Assembly: GCF_026210795.1 (NCBI RefSeq)
Contig: NC_089457.1
Coordinates: 1,364,001 to 1,428,000 of the forward strand
Direction: 5' to 3'
DNA from: Rhizophagus irregularis
Lineage: Eukaryota; Glomeromycota; Glomeromycetes; Glomerales; Glomeraceae
DNA: 64,000 nucleotides
Every line of letters begins with the position of its first letter. Position 1 is the first letter of the stretch. This document shows positions 1-11,181 of this stretch, piece after piece. Position numbers and translations under genes: made by a program. The notes beneath the pieces were generated by a model, which saw only the letters and a list, made by a program, of their open reading frames with translations, was not told the DNA's origin and made no database searches.

Positions 1-171
1 CAAATACGTAGTACGGGTCAAGAACGATATCTTTGCAGCAGTACATCTTTGAGTTGGATTCTACTTCAAACCTTGAATTTCTGATTTAGGTAATTGAGAA
101 ATTTATAATAGTTGTTGGGTAAATATCAGTGACTTTCAGATTATATTTAATCATATGGAATCGATTGTGAA

Positions 172-447
172 ATGGATTTTGGAAAAAGTGTGTTAGGGTG
201 TAGAAGTATTAATAAAGAAAGGATGTATGAAGGATTATTTACAAATAGAGAAAGTGGTGGATCTAGTAGTGGACCAACAGAAGAAGAAATTGAAAGAGTA
301 CGAAGATTTAGAGAAGAAGATAAAAAATCTCGAGAACAAGTAAAAAGACATAGAAAAACATATCAATTAGGAGGGGATAAAGAAAGGGAATTATATAGAG
401 AAAATCAAAAAATATTAAGATTTTATATTAACAAAGTTAAAAATTGA
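172..447 (+). CDS. Small hypothetical protein, possibly a remnant of a larger decayed gene
   Basis: The 91-residue reading frame starts at an ATG and ends at TGA. The product is strongly charged: the middle (about residues 35-70) is rich in Glu, Arg and Lys and looks helical, and residues 28-34 form a Gly/Ser-rich turn. I do not recognise the family. Codon use is more protein-like than in the neighbouring AT-rich DNA. Reading continues in broken pieces downstream (448-835), so this is more likely the best-preserved piece of a decayed gene than a complete small protein. No signal peptide or membrane segment is visible. Confidence 0.3.
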   Translation: MDFGKSVLGCRSINKERMYEGLFTNRESGGSSSGPTEEEIERVRRFREEDKKSREQVKRHRKTYQLGGDKERELYRENQKILRFYINKVKN

Positions 448-835
448 TAAATGGACAGATTAGATAGATGATCTGATCTGTTAGCACCGATGATATGGGA
501 ACTTCAAGTTTTCAGACTGCGAGTAATGATCAGAGGAGTGTATATATGTTTGCTAATCCAGGGTATAAAAGATTGAGTATGGATACGATTATATGGTAGA
601 AGGAAATTATTTGGGAACGGGTTTAATAGTAAGAGAGAAGATGAATTTAAGAAAATTGTATTTGAAAATTTTCCTAAAGAATTTAATTCACATTTGGATA
701 CAAAGAAAATAAAAGAGAGGATTGATGGTCTCAGAGATTAATTGAAATTCTGAGAGAAGAATATTTGAAAGAGGAAATACCAATTGTAGATACCCAAGAT
801 TATACGAGAATATACAAGAATAAATAAACTAGAAT
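448..835 (+). pseudogene. Decayed coding fragments downstream of the small hypothetical ORF
   Basis: Three short protein-like stretches lie in different frames, each closed by a stop. About 492-599 contains FANPGYKRL, about 599-741 contains KREDEFKKIVFENFPKEF, and about 740-826 contains YLKEEIPIVDTQDYTRIY. Their residue composition is far more protein-like than random AT-rich translation. The fragments probably come from one gene broken by frameshifts and stops. The family is not recognised. Confidence 0.3.
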
Positions 836-1560
836 ATTTTAGTGTAAAATTAATTTTTATTTATATTATAAATAATTTAATTTACAAACCTGTGAAAAGA
901 ATAACGTACCAAAGTTGACATTTTCATACTGAATTTCGTTTGGAAGTTCGATTCAGTGATAGGCATTATTTAAAAGATCAATTTTTACATGATTGGTCGG
1001 AATTCTTATCGCATGCAATAAATACAATGAATTATAATAACGGAAAGATTTCTGTCCAAGTTATAGACCGTAAAGAAAAACGATGAACCGAAACATCTAA
1101 ATATTATTCCTCTTCAACCAGTAATTTAACATTTATATATTTTTATGCATTAAATAAATAATATCTAAGTGAAATTTTTTTTTAATATTTGATCCTGTAC
1201 TAAATAAATTTTCGTGAATGAATGATTCATTACTAAATACAGTAAATAAAATAATTAGACAAATAAAGAGTCGTTATGCCTGACCAGTAAATAAATTTTA
1301 ATTTTAAACTTGACATTAGCCGAGGAGAGAACGAGATTCCACAAAAACAAGATTAAATTATCGTCAAACAATATATATAATTTAAAGAGCTTAAATCTAG
1401 ATGGTATACTTTATTTTAGTGTAAAATTATTTCTTATTGACATTTACAATATCATTGTGATTTCGTCATAATTATTTGTCACGTGTGTTAATAACTTACT
1501 TGTTATTTTTATTTCGAAATAACTTAGCTCGAACTCGTGTATAATAATTAACCATATATA
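836..1560. other. Gene-free stretch with one member of a dispersed repeat
   Basis: No coding frame could be supported. Roughly 1190-1350 resembles 5835-6020: both share the ACAGTAAATA core and a TTAAACTTRA...TAGCCGA segment in the same order. This suggests an old dispersed repeat. The rest is AT-rich and holds the 3' flank of the minus-strand gene that follows. Confidence 0.4.
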
Positions 1561-4154
1561 CTAATGTATACTAATGCCATTTTTGTCTAGTACCTCTTTT
1601 GCCTTAGTTTGCTTATGTAAAGCAGCTTGTCTCAAATAATGAATACCTTTTTCCTTATCCTTTTTAATACCCAGTTTACCAGAGAAATATACATCACCAA
1701 GATTATAAAGTGCCGTAGCATTATTATTATCAGCCGCTAGTTGTAAATATTTCATAAATTTACTACTATCAATATTTTTATTTTCCTTATCAATCAAGCA
1801 AAAAGCATATCGTAATTGAGCATCAGCATTGCCAGCATCTGCTGCTTTTCTAAATAATTCCATAGCTTTTTGTTTGTTCTTTTCAACATGTTTTCCTTCC
1901 AAATAATAATAACCTTGCCAATATATTGCCAATATATCTCCAACATTTGCATTTGCATCAAAGCATTCCCAAGCTTTCTTATAATCGTTTTCTTTATGAG
2001 CTTGTAAACCTTCCTTAACTGGAATTAAGGGTACAACAATTAGTGGAGTCTGTTCATTTTGATCTTCAGAATCTGAAAGACATAAACCATCTAATTCTTC
2101 ATCTCCTACAGTACCATCGATAGTACTATTTTCTTTTTCTTTTAATGGGCGCATTAATGGAGAACCTTTGTTTGATAATACATTTTTCTCATATGACTCC
2201 TGTAACATATTAAAGAGAAGTTGGATTCCCGGACGTAATGATGGATCTTGTTGCCAAGCAAGTTTAATAATTTCACCAAATTCTCTTTGAATTGGATGAG
2301 GACTTAATCCGAAATTCAATGTCTCCCTTTTACCTTTTAGAACATGTTTTTGTATATCTAACATACTCATACCTTCGTATGGTATTTTTTGAAAAGCAAG
2401 TTCCCAAAGAAGCATTCCAAAACTAAAAATTTCACATTGAATGGTATATCTGGCTTCTTCCGTTTTTTTAGACTTTTTATCCTGTTCTGCTGAAATATGA
2501 CTTAATTTTTCCGGTGCTAACCAATGTATCAATGCATTTATATTATCAATTTGAATAGTGTTAGCATTAAATTCACGGGCAAATTTGAAATTGGTAAGTT
2601 TAGGTTGTATGTTTTCATTAATTAATACGTTTTCACATCGAATATCATGATGCAAAATTTTTACTGTAAAGTGAAATGACAAAATTAACAAGTTAGTGAT
2701 CGTACCGAAATTGGACATCACATTTTACTAGTGAATAAAAATTATCATACCTGATTGCAAAAAAGCCAAGCCACGACAAATATCTCTCGTAATAGTAATC
2801 TTTGCCTCCCAATCAATCTTAAATTGTTGATAAACATCTTTTAAATTACCAAGTTCTGCCCATTCAAAAACCATTACTTTTTCTGTAGCTATTTCCGATA
2901 ATCCATGAAATTTAATAATATATGGGCAAGCATCCAATTTTTCCAAGATAGCAAGGTGCTTTTTAGTTTTTTGAATATTGTCTACAGAAATAGGTTTACA
3001 AGCCACTTCCAATGCATTATAAATTTTTTTTTGAATTTTTACTCTGCTACCTTGACGTGGTTTTACATATCTTAGAGGATCTTGGAGTTCTGAAGCTTTA
3101 ATATCTTTGGCTGTAACCACTACTGTTGAGTCTTGTTCATTTACTTGTTTATTAAGTAAGGAAATAGTATCAATTACTCTATTAAGAGATGTGAATTTGA
3201 TCGTTTTATCTCTGTCTTCATCGAGTTTTTCATTCATTTCTATAAGCCGTTTATTTTGTTCTATAACATTTTCAACTATTATTTTTATTTCATTGTTTTG
3301 GATTTCCAATTTGTTCATGATTGTTTCGGTATTATCAACTGTAACTGTGATACCACCTTCAATCTTATGTAAAAACTATATACGTATATGAAAAAAAAAT
3401 ATTTTTTTTATATCATTAAATTAATAATTGGTCGAAAGAATTCAAATTAGGCAATTTGGAAATTATATGTTTTACATACCTTATTCATTTCAATCATATC
3501 TTCATGTAAAATTGCCAAATCCTTATCCAATTGATCTTGTGTAGCGATAGAAATTGATAAATTTAAATCATTAGAGCAATTATTAAATTCTTCAATATTC
3601 TCTTTAAACCTTTCTTTAATATTTGCACTCGAAACAAATTTTTTAAATTTAGGTAATTGAGAAATATCTTCAAATAATTTCTTAATTTGTTTTAGACAAT
3701 TTGTAAATCTTACAAAAGTTTGATAATAATTTTGATCCTTAAAATTTTTAAGATTCTCTTCTTTTTGTCTCATCAATGCTTTAATAGAAAATTCAGCAGC
3801 TTCAACTCGATTGACTAATGCACTACAGGTTTTTTTATTATATTGAACATTATCATATGCTTCTACAATTTCCTTTGTTAAAGTACCCACAAGTCCCACA
3901 AGAGGTAGGAAAGGAGTAACAGCTTCGGCTATATCTCCTGCGGTTTTAAAGAATGCTTGAGTAGTACTGCCGCTTGGAAGATTGTTTTTTAAAGTATCGA
4001 CCATTCCAGCTGCTGCTCCGCCAACTTCAACAGCAATTTCCCCCATTTTGCTCAAGGTATCAGATGAGTTTGATAATTTTTCCGTTGATTTTTCCGTTGG
4101 TTTTTTCGGTGTTTTTCCCGAGCTTTCTGAACTTTCCGAGCGTTTTTTAAACAT
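1561..4154 (-). CDS. MLKL-like helical bundle / pseudokinase / Sel1-repeat protein (800 aa, 3 exons)
   Basis: Exons 4154-3480, 3375-2751 and 2663-1561 join in frame with GT-AG introns to give 800 aa. Residues 1-225 carry a Ser/Lys-rich head and a helical bundle with the family pattern PFLPLVGLV...YDNVQYNKKTCSALVNRVEAAE, shown here only in part. The second exon opens with FLHKIEGG, matching paralogues, followed by a linking coiled region. The kinase-like domain (about 340-590) keeps the VAIK-type lysine as VACK (K352). It has HHD (438-440) in place of HRD and NFK (458-460) in place of DFG, and no GxGxxG loop is visible. Without the metal-binding DFG Asp it is predicted to be a pseudokinase. 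Sel1 repeats (about 649-795) end the protein. Unlike its paralogues there is no intron in the C-lobe. A signalling or scaffold role is inferred. Confidence 0.82.
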
Positions 4155-5361
4155 ATTAAATATAAGATTATTTTACAAAAAAAAAAATTCAACTAAATTT
4201 ATACACTCCCCGCAGTATAAAAAAAAAAATTTTTGAAAATTTTTTTTTAAAAAATTTGGGTTCTTTTTATGAGGAAAAAAAAAACAAACTCCGTCCCATT
4301 CATTGTAATAAACATTTTAAGCATTCATACATGTAATGTACAACAAATAAATTTTTACGAATTCGGTTTAATAAAGATGATCTCAAATAATCAGAATTAT
4401 GGTTGGTCAGAAATTCAATATTTGACACTTTGGCCTACATTAATTTTATAACGCTAGTCAAAACGTTGGGCAATCGTGGTGTAACCAAAAATATTTTTAT
4501 TACAACGTGCGGCTTCAATTTGAAGTCTCTTTGCCGTAAAAAAAAAAATAAAAAAAATATTTTTATTAGGATTTCTCGATTATTTGTATACAAAAAAAAA
4601 AAAGAAAAAAAAATATATATATTTAAGTAAATTATTTTTTTCGGATCATAATAAATGCTGTTGATCATAATATTACGTCAAAACTCTATTGTTTTATATT
4701 CATGTATTTCGGAAAAAAACAATCGATCGGTACCAGTATAAAATGTAAATAGATTTTTGCCTGGGAAGTTATAGACCATTAACTTGACAAAAGATGATGA
4801 ACTTAAAATATCCAGAACAATGTTTCCATTCATGCTAAATTTAGTATCTGTCCAAACCAGTAATTTTATGAGCAAGTGATCCTGCACTAAAGCTTATTGT
4901 TTCAAGGAAGGACGATTCCGAACTAAAACTTTTCTGATTCAAATAGGGCCCCTGAATATACTAATAGAAACCTCGTTCACTCGTTGTACGGATTTAAAGA
5001 ATTTGGGTCAAAGTTTGTCGGTTCTTATTGTACAGATATGAGAAATTGACTAAAGTTTGAGTACAGATAACATTTACTTCGTATGTACGGATTTGCAATA
5101 AATATTACCTCCACGTACAAATTTATCATAAAATTTTGATATATATTCATGATGAATCTTTGGATGGATTAAATGCAGGTTACATTTATGTCATTTCATA
5201 TATAAACAAGATATCATAATCTTAGATCCGTACAATTTTAACAAATTTTAGATCCATCAAGAAATTGTTATCCCTTTCACTTTTTTTTTATTCTCAGTTT
5301 GGGTAATATCGAAATTGGAAGTCAAACAACTTCAAGTTTTTTAGGAAAATATGTTAAATTG

Positions 5362-5475
5362 ACAGCAATAAGCCTGGGAAGCGTCAGGTGAAGCAGCTCG
5401 TTCAGGCGGGAGAGTAACTGTAGGAATAGGCTCGGGACTTTTGCCTTTGTCCAACCCACCGCACAATTGCAATTG
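5362..5475. other. GC-rich pocket, possible exon relic
   Basis: About 110 bp here are clearly more GC-rich than the surrounding several kilobases. On the plus strand one frame reads EAARSGGRVTVGIGSG, a glycine-rich string that looks protein-like, but it is cut off on both sides. On the minus strand an open frame runs through the same bases (PEPIPTVTLPPERAASPDA). I cannot tell which strand, if either, was coding. No splice model was found. Confidence 0.2.
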
Positions 5476-6870
5476 TATCAAAAGCTTAGTGTAGAAGAAA
5501 CAGCAAACATAGAATCTAACATCTTGGAAGCCGAAATACTGATGAAAAAGAAAAAAAAATAACAAGGATGATTCAGAATAATTTTATTTTATAAATAATT
5601 TTTTTTTTTTACAAAGCTTCGTCTGAATGATAGTTCTTAGAAGCTTTTTTTGTTTATTATTATTGTAAAATGTAAAATTTTTCTTTCATATATCGTTCTT
5701 AATTTTACACTTGACAAAAAAAAAATTTTAAATGTTTAGCGTACGGAATTGTAATTATTAATAAAAAACTTCAATGTACAGATCAGGGTACAGATGTATA
5801 AAATTGACTTGTATCTCTTTTCGCTTCTATTAATAGAAACATTACGTATTCAGGGATCATATTCAAATACAGTAAATATAATAAAATAATCTTCTATATT
5901 ACTACGTGCTTCAACGTTTGGCATACCAATTGGATTATGTGATTGGCGGGCGTATAATAGAAATTTTTTAACTCTTAAACTTAATACTAGCCGAAGCGAA
6001 AGTCGACTTAAAGTTAATTCAAAGAAATTAACATTTGATTTAAACGTGGAGATGTTTTAGCAATATATTGTTAAAATTTTAATATTAAAATAATGCAAAT
6101 ATACAAATTAATATAATGACGATAATATCAATTAATTTCTATAATGTAATAATGATAATGCAACAAAGCATTAATACGAAATGATTTTGACTACCCATTA
6201 TATATAATTATATTTCAATTTCAATTAGATGTGCAGCTTTAAACGATTCTGCATTTTGAGAAAAAAAGCATATAAAGATTAAGGATACGATTTTATTATT
6301 AGCAAAGTTACGAGGCCATTTCTTGCATTAACAATAAAATAAAATTCCTAAAAAAATCAGATCTCAAAATAGACAAACTACTTAAAGTTCAAATTGCGAA
6401 ATAACTTACTAATTTATGTAAAAAAAGCTTCGTAGCTTTGTAAATATGGTTTGGAGGAACTAATAAGTGTCAAAATATTTGAGAAAGAAGAAGTTGTTCG
6501 ATCTGTGCATCCAAAAAAAATGGTCATTTTTTATAGTAATTTATTATGAAAACTTCGTTTATCAAATTTAAACTCCAAAAATATTAATTATGTAAAATAT
6601 TATATAACTTGATATACTTTTGATTTACATAGTTGACATGTTTAAAGAGTAGACATTGGAGTATAATAAACGAAGATTTTGTATTAGATCAGGAGAGGTT
6701 AGGTTTCTAGGAAAAATTTTGCGGTGTTCTAGAATTACGAAGGGAATAACCGTTGCATTGAAGCAAACTATCGATATTGATTTTGAATTTTCTATTTTAT
6801 ATAATTTTTCTAACATCAGGTAAATGTCCGTGCACCTAATTGTCGTTTTAATGTGATTTATTATGTTTTA

Positions 6871-6945
6871 TATAACGACATCAAAGGAATCCAAAAAATG
6901 GTAGTTATAACGAGATGTCGTTATAACGGGCGATACTCGTATTTT
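6871..6945. repeat. Eroded pogo/Tigger-like transposon terminus
   Basis: TATAACGACATC (6871-6882) and GATGTCGTTATA (6914-6925) are perfect 12 bp inverted repeats, followed by TAACGGGCGATACTCG. The combination of ACGACATC, CGTTATAACG and a nearby CTCG is typical of pogo/Tigger-class element ends (family knowledge). Only one end is visible, and no matching distal terminus or transposase was found. Confidence 0.35.
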
Positions 6946-7331
6946 ATAAAATTATAACAAATTGAATATACTATATATACATAAAAAAGATTATCGTCTA
7001 GAAATATATAATTTAAAGTTCGACTTAAACCTTTGTATTTCTTTTAAATAATTGTATGAAGCTTCAGCGTATTATTGGACTCTTTTCGTATGTTTTAGAA
7101 TGACGATCGGATTTAAAAATAGAGAAACTCAGTTTTTGGTGATGTTGGTTTTTTGGGAAATATTAAAAACAAAAAAAATGGGATCGCTCAAATGATTATC
7201 TCCTGTAAAAATTTTGTCCGAATATTTCCTGTAGATCTGCTCGTGAAATATGTTAATTTTACGGGAACATTTACCTGGTTCTAATTTTATTTTGGGCAAT
7301 AATTTGATATTTGGTTAAGTACTTTCTTTAC

Positions 7332-7364
<33 letters not shown>

Positions 7365-9227
7365 GATCAAATTATTTCCTGTACAGTATCCCCAAGTCCC
7401 GGGGTAATACTATTCAATTTAGCTTGAATAAGACTAATCAGAACTATAGAGTAACAAATTCAGTTTTTACTGGTAAATCTTCAGATAAAATTGAAACCAT
7501 ATGTAATAATTCGTTATACTTTGCTTATGAATCTTTACATTTTTCATATTATATTATTATATTCACTCACGTTTAATTATAGTGCTAAAAAAAAATTCCT
7601 TATTAGGAATTTTTACATTAGGAATTTCTGTAATTCTGGTAATTCTTATCATTACTTTAAAAATTTGAATCTTGATCCATCACGTGTTTACCTGACAAAG
7701 TCGACAACGCTCTTTTGCCTACTATTCATCATTTTTTTTTAAAAAAAAACTTTAAAAAAACTTTACTATAAATAAATCTAAATTTAAAAACAATTCAATT
7801 AATTAACCGAATTAAGAATCATATATGACTCTCATTGATTAACACCTTTTAATTTTAATATTTATTATTTATTTAATATAGTTGAATTTGATAATAATTA
7901 TTGTACAAATATACGAAACATTAATATTAAATATTGTTATTATTGTTTTTATTGTTTAATATTGTTTAATATTAGGAAATAGGAATACGTCGGATTACCG
8001 ATATTTTTTATTTTTATTTTATTTTTATGAATTTATGATATTTGTCAGCATTAGTTAGCATCCTATTGGTCGCCGGCCTCGCCGTAGTATTTCAAATTTT
8101 TTTTTCGAATATAACATACTGAATAATCCTATTTATTATTAAAATAAAATACAATTTAATATTTATTTTGCTATATTTTTCCCGTAAAAAAGAATCATAA
8201 CTATGATCGGAGTCATCGGACGTTTAATTACTTGATGTAAAAAAAAATTCGAATTGAAATTAATAAATTATAGAGAAATCTCAGATCCATTCATCCATCA
8301 GAATATAAACATTGGGATATGTGAAATCCCGAAAATATTGGGATATGTGAATATGAGGAGATAATGGGATTAATGAGAATTATATCTTTTATTTTTCAAT
8401 TATAGTTTAGAATTTAAAGAATTTAAAAACGCGGGTAATTTTTCTTGGAACTTTTTTTTGTTAGTTTTTACATTTACTTATTTGTATACATCTTTTCGAA
8501 CCATTTAATTAATTTAAACGCCATAATAGCCACACAGAATCAATTTTTTTTCAATACAAAAAATTACTCATATTGTATATAATAAAAGTGAGATGAGGCT
8601 ATTGTTCCTGTTTTTTTTTTTTTTTTTTTGTTAAATATTTCCCACACATAATGTTTAAGGTTTCTGAGTAAAAAAAAAAGGTTCCACGTATTTCTAAGAA
8701 AGTTTTTAAAGTTTTTGAAGCCAAAAACTTTACTTTTTTCAGTTTTTTTTTTTTTCGCGGAACATTCCTTTAACTAAAATATTTGATATTTGTAATCTAC
8801 TGCGTATAGAACAATTTTGTACGCTCGTAAAAAATTTTATCCGGGAAACTTTACCCGTGTTAAAAATTTATCCGAATAGCCACCGCCAACAATGCGCCAA
8901 GCAGCCAAATACCAAATTTGTTAAATAAAAGATATTCTACCAAAAAAAGATAGAATTTCTACACACATTAAAATAAACAGTGTGGCAACATTATAAAAAA
9001 TTAAGATCGTTCTTCATTTGGAAAATAAGAAAAAAATTTTTTTTTTTTAATATAAAAAAAATAAAATGTATGATACCTAAATAAGGATTAGGTAACATAA
9101 ATACCTTTATTAAGAAAAACATAGGTAAATTACCTCGGCCGTTAAGTTAATTTATTTGTTTTTTTGTTTCAGCATAATGTGAAGCAAAAATAAGAAGAAC
9201 AATAGTTAGCAAAAAAAAATTGGTAAA

Positions 9228-9330
9228 TAAAAAATAAATAAAAATAAAAGATAAAAATAAAAAAATAAATAATAAAAAAAAAAAATAAATAAAATAAAAT
9301 AAAAATAAAAAATAAAAATAAAAACTAATT
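9228..9330. repeat. AAATA/AAAATA microsatellite tract
   Basis: About 100 bp of imperfect A-rich units (AAATA, AAAATA) on the plus strand, with no coding potential. Confidence 0.75.
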
Positions 9331-9618
9331 TATATTTTAAATGCTTTAACATATGAAAAAAATATTTTAAGAAACCTAATTTATTAAATAATTGTTTTCT
9401 TAATTTAGTTCAAAATGGAACAACGCGAAGTACAAGAAAAAAAAAATAATAATTAAATTACTATATTAATAACAAAACGCGTGTAATCCGAATTCCAAAA
9501 CGAGAGAAAGCATTCGATCAAATATTTTTTATGTTACAAACAATCCAAAGTTACGAACAAAAAAGAGTGAGAAAGACTTTTTTAAAATTTTCATGTGAAA
9601 AATGTGAAAAATTATTTA

Positions 9619-9684
9619 TATCGAATAACATAACTTTGTTTAAAAAAGTAAAATATCGAATAATATAACTTTGTTTAAAAAAAG
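9619..9684. repeat. 30 bp tandem duplication
   Basis: TATCGAATAAYATAACTTTG followed by TTTAAAAAAG occurs at 9619-9648 and again at 9654-9684, with one substitution and one extra A. This is a local tandem duplication in noncoding DNA. Confidence 0.8.
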
Positions 9685-11150
9685 ATACCAAAGAAATTTA
9701 TTGTATGAAGCACCAGTGATATTAAAAAATCTAATTATCGAACTTTTTGAATTTTTTTTTCTTTTTTTTTTTTTTTTTTGACATCATTTCGCAACATGAA
9801 TATGTTTAATTCATACTTGCATAAATAACCATTCTCCTATTCTGGTATTTATTTTATATTAAAAAAATTTGATTGGTTCCCGTATTTCAATTTTATGGTT
9901 CGATCAACTAAAATAATGATCTTTAAATGATCTCTATTTATTTATGTTCAATGCGAGACTATGCCTAAATATTATTATAAGCAGTTCGGAATAACTCCGA
10001 ATAATAAAAATTTCCTTTTCGTTAAATCTAAAAAATTTTGTACAAAAAGTTATTGGTTAATTTTAATGACGAAATATGATAGTAAATTAGAAATATCGGA
10101 AATTCCATGAAAAAATATTTGTTATTTGGTATCCGGTTTGAAAGTTTTTTTTTTTCTTTTAATTTTAGGTTTTTTAATTGTTTTGATTTTAACCAATCAA
10201 TTTTTTTGTTTTATACCTTTTTTACCAATAAGAATGGATTATTAATTCTTCGCAATTGATTAATAATCGAACTCAATCTTTAAAAGTTTTACTTTTCTAA
10301 CATCAACATTACTCTATATTTCATCATCACACACGTTTCACAGATCCTTTTAATTACCTAACCAGTTAAAACAGGATATTTTAAGCTTAATGGGAACTAA
10401 TAATTTAGTTAGTTGTCATTTTCTATATTTAATATATTTATATTTATGCGTGTCAAAGCAAGATTAAGCTTACGAAAAATTAAGAGCATGTGTATGTGAA
10501 CTGTGGAGCATTTAATTTATTATTATTTAATGCATATCTAGATTTAATTGCCCAAGAAAGAATTCCACATGGTTCCTACCAAGGGATATGATCGCGAATA
10601 TATACAAACTTTAAAAAAAAACTTATATTTTTCTTGAAACATTTTTATATTTCCCCTTAATTTTTCATTATGTTAACGATTGATGTGAGAATAAAGATCT
10701 TCGATCAACATGGATTTTCCAATGTCACATCCATAATTTAAAAAACGCATTACTCCTGAAACACATGGTACTTGTGTTCATTCTTTTAACAATTAAAAAA
10801 AGTCTATTAAACGAAGAAATCTTCACATTCTTTTGTTGTACACGGAAAATCCAGCGAAACTTTTTGTTAACGGATAATAGTATAAAATTATTATTACAAC
10901 GAGGAAAAAAGAAACATGATTTGATTACAAAAAAAAAATATATATATATATATATTTTTTAGATATTTTTAAAACTTTTTTTTTTTTAGTGATTTTAAAT
11001 ATAACTTATTTGAAACCTTTGAAAATTGATCCGTTGTGCATAAAAATGTTACCATAAGAAAAAATAATAATTTAAAATAAATTATAATTATAAGACAATT
11101 ATGATACCATTTTATCACTCCTTGCATTTAATTATTTATATTTCATTCAT

Positions 11151-11181
11151 TCGTTTCGTTTCGTTTCGTTTCGTTTCGTTT
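11151..11181. repeat. (TCGTT)6 microsatellite
   Basis: Six perfect TCGTT units in a row. It is isolated inside noncoding DNA and is not telomeric in sequence. Confidence 0.9.

Noticed and set aside
3107-3391. 94-residue plus-strand open frame
   Set aside because: It lies antisense to the second exon of the 800 aa gene and is Ser/Ile/Phe-rich; a shadow frame.
1561-4154. Calling the bundle-linked kinase domains active kinases because HHD keeps its Asp
   Set aside because: The metal-binding DFG Asp and the glycine loop are missing, so pseudokinase is the safer call.
4678-4887. 69-residue minus-strand open frame (LLVWTDTKFSMNG)
   Set aside because: Mildly protein-like, but no family recognised and no joining exons found.
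11151-11181. TCGTT repeat as telomere or CRISPR-like array
   Set aside because: It is a simple microsatellite of six units with no spacers and no telomeric sequence.
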